Source: Owenia fusiformis
Lineage: Eukaryota > Annelida > Polychaeta > Sabellida > Oweniidae
Direction of reading: 5' to 3'
Assembly (NCBI GenBank): GCA_903813345.2
Contig: CAIIXF020000005.1
Coordinates: forward strand, 41,271,394 to 41,335,393
Length of the DNA stretch: 64,000 bases
The notes under the pieces are model-generated. The model searched no databases. It was not told the DNA's origin and saw only the letters and a program-made list of their open reading frames with translations. Shown piece by piece: positions 1-16,300 of the stretch; the stretch's first letter is position 1, and every line of letters begins with the position of its first letter. The translations under genes were made by a program, and so were the position numbers.

Positions 1-750
1 CCAATTCCAAAGCTAAAATACATGTATATACTTACCATCTCAACTGAAATGTTAATACAATTGACATTTAATCTGCACTAATTTGACCACTTCCTCTTGC
101 TAAAAGACTTCAAAGAAAGCTACTTTACAAGTAGTTTCGAGTTTTACGATACAGGTAACATGTAATCTCTGATCACCCTAGATTTTAATTTACACAGTCA
201 AGAGTTTCAGCAATATTTGTTACTATGACATCAAACTAATAAGTAAATGACATCAAATAAGTTTTCATGCCAATCTAGATGTGTAAAACCATGAAAAAAT
301 AATAAATTGTAATAAATGTCCCTTTTCACCTTAATCTATGTAATCATTTCACTTGACTTATAAAGGTAAAATAAATGAACTATAGTGTTTGAAAAAATGT
401 TTTTCTTCCAGCTGTTTTTACATACAGTATATTTCAGTATAAAAGAAATTCTGTCATCATAAACCACAATTTTCAAAGTGGCCATTCTATATATATGTAC
501 AGGGCTATCGGCCTATTAGTTCTTGGACAAATTAAACTTACCATTCATTTCAGCCAAAGGTCATTTCCATGTAATGGGGGTACTTGTTTAATAGTACTTT
601 TGCTTGGCTGTGGAGATATCAGCTTGTTTTCACCATGTTCGTTGACAGATTGGTGCCTCTTTTATTTAGGGATTATAGTTAAACATGAAAAATTCACCTT
701 TCTTTTGACATTCATGATTTTTACATGTACCACGTTGCATAAATTTTCAG
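1..750 (+). other. intron 1 of GOT1 (3' part)
   Basis: AT-rich sequence ending in a polypyrimidine tract and AG at 749-750, directly before the first visible GOT1 exon. I see no match to the expected N-terminal GOT1 exon here. The open frame from 495 into the exon is intron read-through. Confidence 0.7.
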
Positions 751-6103
<5,353 letters not shown>

Positions 6104-6177
6104 CTTAAGTGAAACTTAGGCTTAATTTTAAACCCATTGCTGATTTATTGTTGTTTTATGCCCTGGGTGGCAATGGG

Positions 6178-6277
6178 GGTTGTTGCTAGCCAATGATGGT
6201 TGTTGCTAGCCAATGATGGTTGTTGCTAGACAATGATTGTTGTTGCTAGGCAATGAAGACTGTTACTAGGCAATTGT
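6178..6277 (+). repeat. 20-bp tandem repeat x5 in GOT1 3' UTR
   Basis: Five consecutive 20-bp units of the form GGTTGTTGCTAGCCAATGAT, starting 75 bp after the GOT1 stop. The first two are identical and the last three drift progressively. Confidence 0.85.
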
Positions 6278-9183
6278 TGTCATTATATGCAGACACTGCT
6301 GACTTCATGTCGCATAACATCATTAAGTTTTATATTGTGCCTCATCTCAGCATACAACAAAGATTAAATCAATATTAAAAAACGAAGGGTGTTACATACT
6401 GTTTCTTGGTTAAAAGGAAGAATCTTTCAGAGAGGATTAAATTATTATTAAACAGCATATTTTCAATTAATCTACCACTAAAACAACAAGTTTAAGCTCA
6501 CAATTCTAAAAATTAGAAGTCATCAAATGTAACCCTGTCTTTGATTCTCCCTAAATCAAGATTTAGTCATTAGTTAAAGATTATGTATATTCATAGTACA
6601 GTAGTAGTATTACATGGTCATTATCAAGGAAAACCAGAAATGCTTTGTTACCTGCATGTAAAAGCATTTCACCTATGGCATGTATGGTATGAATATGTAT
6701 GTGTCTTTATGCATTATGCAAACAGTGGAGTAATATATGTGTGCTTCTCATTCTCCAAATGCAAGAGGCAGAACAACATCCACTTGTGGATGGGTTCTAG
6801 ATACCTGCATATGGAGGACAAAATTTATCCCATGGATGTATGTCTTCAAGATACCATCATAACTTATGATTGGGTCGTAATTGATTGTTCTTCACAATGA
6901 TATTCTTTGCAACTGAATAATAATGGCTAAGATTGACTCCGATAAGTCTATATTCATACATTTGGATGATTTTAAATACCATAAAACATTCACTTTGCAC
7001 ACATTTGATCTGTTCTATTAATGTTAGCACGTAGAGATATTTACGAAATCAGTCAATGAATTGCAAAATGAAATATTTATAATCATGAATATTTATTGTG
7101 AATTCAACCTAAATGTTTGTGTACCTTCTATGTTTGTGAAGTTATAAGAAAAAACATGTGGATCACTTAACTGAATTGACGTTTGTGTCAGGGATGTTAT
7201 GATACCACATATTCTTTTCTTGAAAGTAGTCGTTACTAAATAATGAAATATGAAATTATTTTTTAGAATTCCAGTGTTATGGATTACATATAATGTAGAT
7301 CACTTGCCAAACTCATTTGCTTTGACATATAATTAAAATGTAGAAGGCATAATAATGATATTATTATTTACTGTGTAAACAGGATAAAATAAACAAAACA
7401 AAGATGACAAAAACAATAGACTCACACAAAAAATGTAAAAAATATTTATTTATTTTGTATTACTTTTATGTTACTAAAATTGCCAAAGCCTACTTCTCAG
7501 TCATCTTTTACTATTCTTTAATGATAGTACTTAATGGATTATTTCATAACCTAATTTTGCGTTTTGAAGTGAGGTTTGTTCACGCATTCAAGTTATGAAA
7601 GTATATTCTTTACAAATAATGTTTGTATGTCATTGTTTGTTTCTGTAGCAATAAAATATAGGCATCATATAAATATAGCACTGGTATAGTTGACCTGTTC
7701 TCAGTAGTTGAGAGAATGAATGGGGGTGAAATAGAAATATACTTGTCTTTAATTTGGCGAGTGTTTTAATTTGGCAAATCCCAAAAATTGAATTAAAAAA
7801 ACTCACCAAAATCCCTGGGAATTTGACATGTTTTTCATTCCATGCACCTCTGGTTATGAGATACCAAGATGGCCAGGTCCATTTAGATTTAGAAATATTC
7901 GACAACACTGACAATGACTAACTTGAATTTGACTAGACGTGAGGGTGTCGGGCCCTTGAACAACCGCCAAATTAAATAGACGCCAATATGTCCAATATCC
8001 AAAAAATCGCCAAATTAAAGATGGGTCCAGTAGGGTGAATATTGCAGTCAATTTGAGTTGGTATCTACTAGAGGATATAGATGGAATAACTAATTATTAT
8101 TACTTGTTTAGCATGGACATGTGGTTAGGAAATTAGAGTTGGATTGTTGAAATACAAGATTTTTGGCATATCAGAAAGATGTATTTTTATACATGCTTGT
8201 AGCTATCCAGTTGATTTGGTTTCAGTATTGAAGTTCAGATGACTTGTATTGGTAGACCAGAATTTTTAAGATAAGAAACTTGAGGAATTTCATACACATT
8301 GTTGAACATGTTAAAGGCTCCATATTGAATTTGAAAATATGTCTTATCATTCATTTACTATTTTTCACGAGTTTAAAAGAACGATTTTGAAATATATGTA
8401 TTTTTCAACGAGAAGGTGGGTGTCTATCAAAGGTCTCTGAATTCCATATGCCCTACCATTGCGTAAGGTTATCAACCTTAAAGAACTTGAGATATAAGAA
8501 ACTATTATACCTTATGTTTTTTAGATAGTTGGTTATACTTTAACGGACTACCTCCAAACTAATTTGCTGAATATGCAATATTCTGATAACTGCAGTAAGC
8601 TGAGGAATGTTAAACCAAATAACACTAAATAGAATAATCATGTAAAAAGGAATTTTATGGTTTGATTTGTATATTTTATTTTTGAAATAGTAAATATAAT
8701 ACTGTTATAATCCATGGATACATTGTGTTGTTTCAGTCATATATGACACATTATGACGATTTATCCCATGGTTGCAAGGATATAGATAGAATATTACTTG
8801 AAGATATAAATATTTGATATGTGGACCAAGATATATTTAAGCAAAAAATCCCCAAAACCATCGAAGCAACTTTTGAAACCATGGAATATCACTTCTGCAC
8901 TCGCCCATGAAGATATGAATATGCACTCATGGATATAAATGATATTTTTCAAAACCATAGGATATTCCTATAGTTTGTCATCATTTGGTATCTGTAAACA
9001 ATTTCTATGAAACTCAGGATTCCAATATCTAAAAAAATAACATCTGGATGAGTTATAATGAAGCAATATATTGAGGTTGAGGGTTTGAATTAAGAGCAAT
9101 GTTGACAATTATATGCTTAGAGTGGCTATACCTCTAAATTCACTGGTCCCCACCTGGTTATAGACATGTATCAGTCCCCAGTA
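6278..9183. other. GOT1 3' flank; no gene recognised
   Basis: AT-rich sequence. AATAAA-type signals occur near 7388 and 7650 and could end the GOT1 transcript. Open frames here (for example 6583-6900 on +) have low-complexity composition and no family motif. A dispersed repeat copy lies at 7735-8035. Confidence 0.6.
7735..8035 (+). repeat. dispersed MITE-like repeat, copy A
   Basis: Bounded by CTTTAATTTGGCG and its complement CGCCAAATTAAAG. The same ends and related internal sequence recur at 23345-23550 and, reversed, at 33008-33222. No coding potential. Probably a non-autonomous DNA element family. Confidence 0.55.
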
Positions 9184-10254
9184 TACGAGGGTTGCCCCCA
9201 GAAGTAATGCACTATATGCTCTAACTTAATCAATAATTGATATTTTTCCATGAAATTTTCAGTAAATGTTCCTTAGAGACATTTTGATTATTCTACAAAT
9301 TTTCATGTTGACTGATAAAACTATATTGATGTTATAATAAAATCAAGTTGGTGAGTTTGGATAGGGCGGGGCAGGTTATACAGTCACGTCAAAAGGAATA
9401 AAAAATTGAAAATATGAAATTATTAATCAACAAATACCATTTTGTGTAGCGATAAGAGGTATGCCCAAAAATACATTTTAAGATACTAAATTACAACGAG
9501 CACATCCTAGATTTAATGAATGTATATTGCACAGTGTCCCATTTCACATTTTCTCAAAATATTGCCCTTTGTATGTTATGTACTTTTGATGCCTGTCAGG
9601 TCAAACACTCTTGGCAATTTCTTCCACTGTGACTTGTAGAGTTTTTGCCTCCCATGTTTGGAGTTGTCATCCAGGGTCAAGTCATCTCTTTTAAATCTCT
9701 TCTGCCACCTCATAATTGTAGTTCTATCTGGTATATACTCCTTATATACTTTCTTCATGGTAGCATAAGTTTTGCGTGGCTGTAAGTCCAAGTGAAGTAT
9801 GAAATTAGGCCAACAAACGCAAGGCCTTCTGTTATCAGGTGAGAATTTCAGCCATTTTTGCAATTTTTTACTTTGACTGTATTTGAATTTGTGACTATTA
9901 AACTGTCGTAATATGACATAACAGTGCTAAATGTCATTATTTGTACTTGTTTAACATCATGCTGAATAAATTTAACAATTTCCTAAACATTTTGATCATT
10001 TAAAAGAAAGAAATATTAATAAAATAACACTTTGGATCTTTTCATAATTAGAAAAATTGGTACCTGCCCCGCCCACCCCTACCCCCATGTTGCTATAGCA
10101 ACCATATTAAGACTTAATATTAATGTTTGATGCTAAAACTTAAGGATATAAAAAACAAGACTTCAATTGTTATATACACAAAATTTCAGCTTAATTGAAG
10201 AATATTGAAGCAAGTTAGAGCATATAGTGCATTACTTCTGGGACAACCCTCGTA
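9184..10254 (-). mobile_element. mariner-like element, non-autonomous remnant
   Basis: Terminal inverted repeats of about 43 bp, nearly perfect, begin TACGAGGGTTG and contain CAGAAGTAATGCACTATATG. Both ends are flanked by TA, the target duplication of the Tc1/mariner superfamily. At 1,071 bp it is close to the size of a full mariner. Only the N-terminal part of a transposase is recognisable, on the - strand; the catalytic region is gone or decayed. Confidence 0.85.
9576..9863 (-). pseudogene. mariner transposase fragment (N-terminal HTH region)
   Basis: A 95-residue open frame inside the TIR-bounded element. It matches the second helix-turn-helix region of mariner/SETMAR-type transposases: LQPRKTYATMKKVYKEY, then RTTIMRWQKRFKRDD and a D-rich SKHGR segment. 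Mariner transposases are about 340 residues with a DD34D catalytic domain. None of the catalytic part is in frame in the remaining ~390 bp towards the element's left end, so it cannot encode an active enzyme. Confidence 0.75.
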
Positions 10255-10265
10255 TACAACCAAGG

Positions 10266-10449
10266 GCTCAAATAATTGAGCGAGAATTCCTCACTTCAGC
10301 AACCAGGATGTTAATAGTACAATAACGTCATTTCTAAGTCGCACTGAACGATATCTAATTTCCCGGGGAAAAATTACCGGTCCAGAATATATTCTACACC
10401 GGTCCATATGGACCACCACTATGGGGTCACACATTTCTCAGGTCGATAT
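10266..10449. mobile_element. left part of a MITE split by the gypsy element
   Basis: Its outer 48 bp (10266-10313, containing GAATTCCTCACTTCAGCAAC) is the reverse complement of 23081-23129 on the far side of the retrotransposon. Joining the two flanks at the 4-bp target duplication gives a ~320-bp element with TIRs of about 48 bp. It starts 11 bp after the mariner element ends. Confidence 0.75.
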
Positions 10450-10884
10450 TGTAACAGTTTGGCCTATTTTTGTGGATATGTGGTAGCGTGACTTATAATA
10501 GACCCACTGTTTAGTAAACGGTGTTTACTTGGTGAGTTACACGGCACACGTTAAATGTGCGATTGTCCCTAAAGAATTAAACAGACATATACAATTAAAT
10601 ATAAATATAAAACAGTATATTGTGGCGTTTATAAGCCCAAATAAAGATGTACATTAAATGTCAAGTATGAAGGTTAAAATGCTACGATATTATTATCTCT
10701 CTCAAAACTCACAACTCAAAAGTCCATATAAGCTAATAATAATCACTAAGAACACAATATCCAGAGTCCATATAAACTAAAGTAGATGATCACTATATAC
10801 CACTGTTGTATCTCCAATATTAAAAGTTCATATATGTTGTAATACTTGTACGTCTTGTATTGTACTTGTAACTTGAACCTGAAA

Positions 10885-11640
10885 TAGTAATCTCCTGGAT
10901 CCTCCACTATGTAGTGTAGTATGATTCAAATTTGATGATGTGAAATCATCTAAGTCAACTATCGCTCCGTAAACGTAAATCTCCTGGATCCTCTTCACTG
11001 TATTGTAGTATAATTCAGCTTTGATAATGTGAAATCATCAAGTCAACTATCGGCTCGGTAAATGGCTATCTCCTGGATCCTCTTCACTGTGTTGTATTAT
11101 AATTCAACTTTGATTATGTGAAATAATCTAAGTCAAACTATCAGTTGTGTAAACTCCTAAGTCCTGGATCCTCCTCAATGTGTTGTAGTATAATTCAACT
11201 TTGATTATGTGAAATAATCTAAGTCAAACTATCAGTTGTGTTAACTCCTAAGTCCTGGATCCTCCTCAATGTGTTGTAGTATAATTCAACTTTGATTATG
11301 TGAAATAATCTAAGTCAAACTATCAACTCTGTAAATGGTTATCTCCTGGATCCTTCTCTCTGTGTTGTAGTATAGTTCAACTTTGATTATGTGAAATAAT
11401 CCAAGTCAAACTATCAGCTCTGTGAACGGTTATCTCCTGGATCCTCCTCTCTGTGTTGTAGATGTATATTCTAACTTCAATGACACAAAATCATCAAAGT
11501 CAAAATATCTCGCTGGATAATCTGCTAAGTCCTGGAACGTCCTCTCTATAGATGTATATTCTAACTTCAATGACACAAAATCATCAAAGTCAAAATATCT
11601 CGTTGAATAAACTGCTAAGTCCTGGAACCTCTTCTCTGTA
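10885..11640. repeat. ~91-bp tandem repeats inside 3' LTR
   Basis: About nine diverged units, each carrying TCCTGGATCCTC or TCCTGGAACCTC and a nearby TCAAAGTCAA or AAGTCAAACTATC segment. The other LTR has one unit fewer in its 21058-21719 array. Located in the part transcribed as R/U5. Confidence 0.85.
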
Positions 11641-12557
11641 GATGTATAAGTCAAACTATCACAATCTTCAAACCACCAAGTCCAAGGACGTCTAATACAC
11701 GGCATCAACTGCTGAGTCCATGTAGCCTGCTTTCTTCACAATTAAATAATAAGGCTACCTACAAATATAGCATGCACACAACGACATATGCAAAAATATA
11801 ACATGTGAAAATATTTGACCTCTAAAATGACTAAGTTCATTTAATGTTAAGTGATACTGATATTAAAATATTCTAAGTTCAATATTTCTCTTTCCAAAAA
11901 CAACAAAGTCCACAATAATATTTCACCAAATATTGACTAAGTTAATTTCATACTAAGTTATACTGATGTTAAAATATTCTAAGTTAAATATTTCTATCTC
12001 CAAAAATAACAAAGTCCAAAATAATGTTTCACCAAATACTGACTAAGTCCAATAATGTTGTAAATCGTCTAAGTTCCTTGATGATCAAAATAGCTTGTTT
12101 CTCAAACACAAGTTATGTCAGCATTTCCTCTCAGTCTATGAAGGCTGGACAATACGTCTAATGCTTTGCGCTGGGGATAGCTTCACCCTGTCGAAGTTTT
12201 GTCCAGTCTTGTAGACCTCCCTTACTTCCAGTGCGGTAAATAAACTAAGTTCCTCTCACTTAGCTACATCAAAGTTTCCCAAAAATCCAAGTTCCAAAAT
12301 AAACTAAGTTTCGCACACTTAGTTTCCTCAATCTGCCCTTGTATACTGCAAACGTATAGCTTGGCTCATCAGATATATTCTACTAAGGTACAGCTTCTAT
12401 CTTCATGTGTATACTGCAAACGTATAGCTTCAAGACCACAAAATCAACTAAGTTCTATAAAACTTAGAAGATTTTAGCTGTTTCCCGAAATTCCGCTCTG
12501 GAGGTCCTTCCTCGACAACATCTGGCATCGCACTAACGAGCCTTCAACAGCGAGATA

Positions 12558-12580
12558 CTTATATAGGCCCGATGACGTCA
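12558..12580 (-). promoter_or_regulatory. TATA box and CRE in 3' LTR U3
   Basis: On the - strand a TGACGTCA palindrome (12573-12580) precedes TATATAAG (12558-12565). In this copy it would drive transcription leftwards out of the element, towards the mariner element and GOT1's 3' flank. Confidence 0.6.
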
Positions 12581-13027
12581 TTAATTTTCGGACAAGATTT
12601 CAACTGTGAATTACAGCTTACTTACGCCATATTTCGCTTCAATATTGATCATACAGCAAGATTATAATATTGACTCAAGAAATATAACAGTAATTAATCA
12701 CTATCTAGTCTAATTTTCCTTCGATTCCATCGAATCAAAAGCAGGAAGTAAAATAATAAAGCTGTCATGTTAGACTACCGATCAACTACAAATTAGACTG
12801 CCAGATAAGACTGCCCGATCAACATAAACAAAATCGTGATCAAATAAATAAAACATGTGAACTATTTCACCTCTGTAAGTACAACCTAAGTGCTGCAAAT
12901 GATACTACATTTATAAATCTTAATAATCTCAATGGGAAATTACTTCTCAAGTGTAATAATTACCTTATATACAAAAACACAGCACTTAATCAAAAATCAA
13001 AAATTTTACATTTAAAATTCCGTTACA

Positions 13028-13040
13028 CTCCCCCCTACCA
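13028..13040 (-). other. polypurine tract
   Basis: On the - strand a GGTAGGGGGGAG-type purine run lies immediately upstream of the 3' LTR start. This is the expected position for the plus-strand primer of reverse transcription. Confidence 0.8.
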
Positions 13041-13324
13041 AGATATTGGTACGCCCTCGTACCAAACTAAGACATAAATGTACTTTCTAACTAACTACAA
13101 ACTTACAAAATATCTAACTTGCCAAAAATGTATAACATGTCAAATATGTTTAACCTATCAAATATGTTCAACCCCGAGGTTAACTAACTATCAAGTTTAA
13201 CTATCAACTATCAACTAATTTCTAACTACTTGCATATCTAACTATCCAAAGTTATCTAGATATCTAACAAGTTAACACCTAACTATATTTCACTTCACAT
13301 ATTTAAAATTATACTTATGTGAAT
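13041..13324 (-). other. untranslated stretch between gag-pol stop and PPT
   Basis: About 285 bp rich in AACTATCAACTA-like short motifs. No open frame and no env-like sequence. Confidence 0.6.
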
Positions 13325-16300
13325 TTACTCTCTCTTGTAGCGCTTCCTGGATGATTGAGACCTGGACTTCCATCTACTGTCACGAGATCTGGATCTCCAA
13401 TCACGATCCCTGCTAAGCCTTCTGTGACGTGGAAAACTGTCCAAAAGGTCTGCTTCACGAGTACGGTTTGACCTGTTAAGCTCATTTGATGCTCTGTGTC
13501 TCAATCGGGAATGTCTATCAGAAAAATGAGCTGATCGCTTTCTGTCATGTCGGTATTCTGATCTCCAATCATGTCTGTAATCAGGTGACTTTGAATACGG
13601 CCTCGACTGATGACTATCTCTGCTTGTTGAAACCTCAGCCACAAAATCATCCAAGTGTCTGGGACGTTTGCGCTCCCTCCTGGAAGGTTTGTCATCCACT
13701 TCCTTCTTGGGTGATGTCTTGACAGTTTTCTTGTAGTCTGGAGTTTCATCTGGGAGAATAGGTTGAGAGTCTCTTTCAGGCTCTACTTCAGGTTTTTCTT
13801 CCTGATTCTTCCATTTCACAGTCTTAGAGATATGCTTAGTAGAACAGGGAACCTTGTCAGTAATTAACTCCTGCACGGGGTCATCTGTAAGAGGTTCCAT
13901 TACTATCTCTGGCTGTGACTTTGGTATACGCCAATCATCTGGCAACTCAGCTTCATATGGCTTGAGCATATTAAAGTGAATAACTCTTGGTTTCTTGCCT
14001 TTGATCTGTATTCGATAGGTTACATCAGAGATCTTCTTGATGATTTGGAAAGGACCCTTCCATTTACTTTCCAATTTTGGCGACACTCCTTTCCTTTTGG
14101 TATTGTCTAAATACCAGACAGCATCTCCTTCACTGTAAGAATGTCCAGCCACCCTCCTATCATAAGCGACCTTCTGTCTTTCGGCACTGAGTTTAAGTTT
14201 CTCTCGCGCACGATCATGGGCTTCACTCAGTTTTTCTCTTAAATCGGTGACATAATCACTTTCCTCAGTATCCATCGGTGGGACTTCAATTAATGTCTCC
14301 AGAGGAAGTTTCAGCTCTCTACCAAGCATCAACATGGCTGGTGTCTCGCCTGTGGATTCATTTACGGCCGTTCTGTAGGCCATTAGTGCAAATGGAATTT
14401 GCAAATCCCAGTCTGTCTGGTGGGGTTCTGGCTGAAGGAGCTTAGCCAAAGAATCTAACAAAGTCCGGTTGTAGCGCTCTATCATTCCATCCGACTGGGG
14501 ATGGAATGGTGTTGTCCTTGTCTTTTCTATACCCAGCAAGTTGCACATCTCTTGAAAGACCTTCGCTTCAAAGTTACGTCCCTGATCGGAATGAAGGGTC
14601 GCAGGCATTCCTAGTCGACATACAACTTCAGCCACTATCTTGTCAGCAACAGTACGGGCCTCTTGATTGGGTAAAGCAAAAGCCTCCATCCATTTGGAGA
14701 AATAGTCCCCACATACAAGTATAACTTTGTTTCCCCGAGGAGTTTCCGGGAAAGGCCCAAGGATATCTATGGCTATCCTTTCCATGGGATTACCAACTCC
14801 ATGTGTCTTCATAGGGGCACGGTATGGTTTCATGGGCTTCTTCCTTGCACCACAAATCTTGCAAGTTCGCACAACAGCTCGTACATCATTACGTTGTTCA
14901 TGCCAATAAAAGCGCTGTCGGCTCCTCATAAATGTCTTCTTAATGCCAAAGTGTCCAGCAACTTTGTTACTGTGGCTCATCTCTAACACTATTGGCCTAA
15001 GAACTGCTGGTGCCAATATCTGAAGTGATGCAGTATTTCCTTCATCATCTTCCCAACTTCTGCATAAAACTCCCTTATTCAGCACAATGCGATCCCACTG
15101 ATTCCAATAGTGCTTGATAGCTGCACTGTTATAGCTTATTTCATCCCAAGATGGTCTCGCTTCAGACTTAAGTTTTGCTTTCAGTATTGGCCCAATATCG
15201 GCATCTTCGGCTTGAGCCTCTGCTATCTTCTCTAAAGTCCACTCTGGATGGATAGCCACTGTTGTTATATCCTCGACACAAAACATGGTAGTCTCCTCTG
15301 GTATTTCACAGTGGTCACACTGTCGGCAAAGAATCCTGGACATCACATCTGCGTTCTGGTGTTTGTTGCCTGGTCGAAACTCGAGTTCAAAATTGTACTC
15401 TTGAATCACCTGCAACCAACGAGCCAGTTGTCCCTCGGGATCCTTAAAGTTGATCAACCATCTCAGTGAACTATGATCCGTTCGGAGTTTAAAATGGACT
15501 CCATACAGGTATTGTCGAAAGTAGCGCACATAGTTCACTGCAGCCAGCAACTCCCTCCTTGTAACACAGTAGTTTTTCTCTTGTTTATTGAGTCGCTTAC
15601 TGGCATAATATATCACTCTTTCTTCACCATCTTGAAGTTGAGATAGTACAGCACCAATAGACTCGTTACTGGCATCTGTATCAAGAATATATGGGCAGTC
15701 ATCTCTGGGATACGCCAGTATAGGAGCTGTGATAAGCTTCTGTTTTAGCATGTCAAATGCTACTTGGCAATCTTCATCCCAATAAAATCTCTGGTTTTTC
15801 TTCGTCAAAGCATGTAAGGGACCAGCAATTTTTGCAAAGTCTTGCACATGGCGCCTGTAGTATGATGCACCACCCAAAAATTGCCTAACTTCCTTGACGT
15901 TCTTTGGTGTTGGGTACTCAGCCATCTGCTGAACTTTCTTTGGATTTGGAGCGATCCCATTCTCCGACACCACATGTCCCAAATAATCAACTTCTCTCTG
16001 GAACAAGGAACACTTCCTCGGTTTGAGACGAAGACCTGCAGCTCTGAATCTGTCGAATACTTCTTGTAATCGATCCATACAGCCATCAAACGTTGGCGAA
16101 AACGTTATGACGTCATCCAAGTAGACGAGCGATGACTGCGAGCTGAGTCCATGTAACACTTGTTCCATTAATCTTGAAAATGTAGAAGGGGCATTCGCCA
16201 ACCCAAAAGGCATGACAACCCATTGGTATAAGCCACCTCTTACGACAAATGCAGACTTCTCTTTTGCATTCTCATCTAATTCACATTGCCAGTATCCGCT

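Larger units (their letters stand above)
10450..13027 (-). repeat. 3' LTR (2,578 bp)
   Basis: Starts TGTAACAGTTTGGCC and ends CCGTTACA on the + strand. It matches 20620-23000 except for one extra ~91-bp unit near 11340-11435 and one extra 106-bp unit near 11830-11990. It contains the same TATA (12558-12565) and TGACGTCA (12573-12580) pair as the 5' LTR. Confidence 0.95.

Noticed and set aside
6583-6900. 105-aa + strand ORF after GOT1
   Set aside because: No recognisable domain and in the likely 3' UTR or flank.
13028-13324. An env gene for the gypsy element
   Set aside because: Only ~285 bp without an open frame lies between the pol stop and the polypurine tract.
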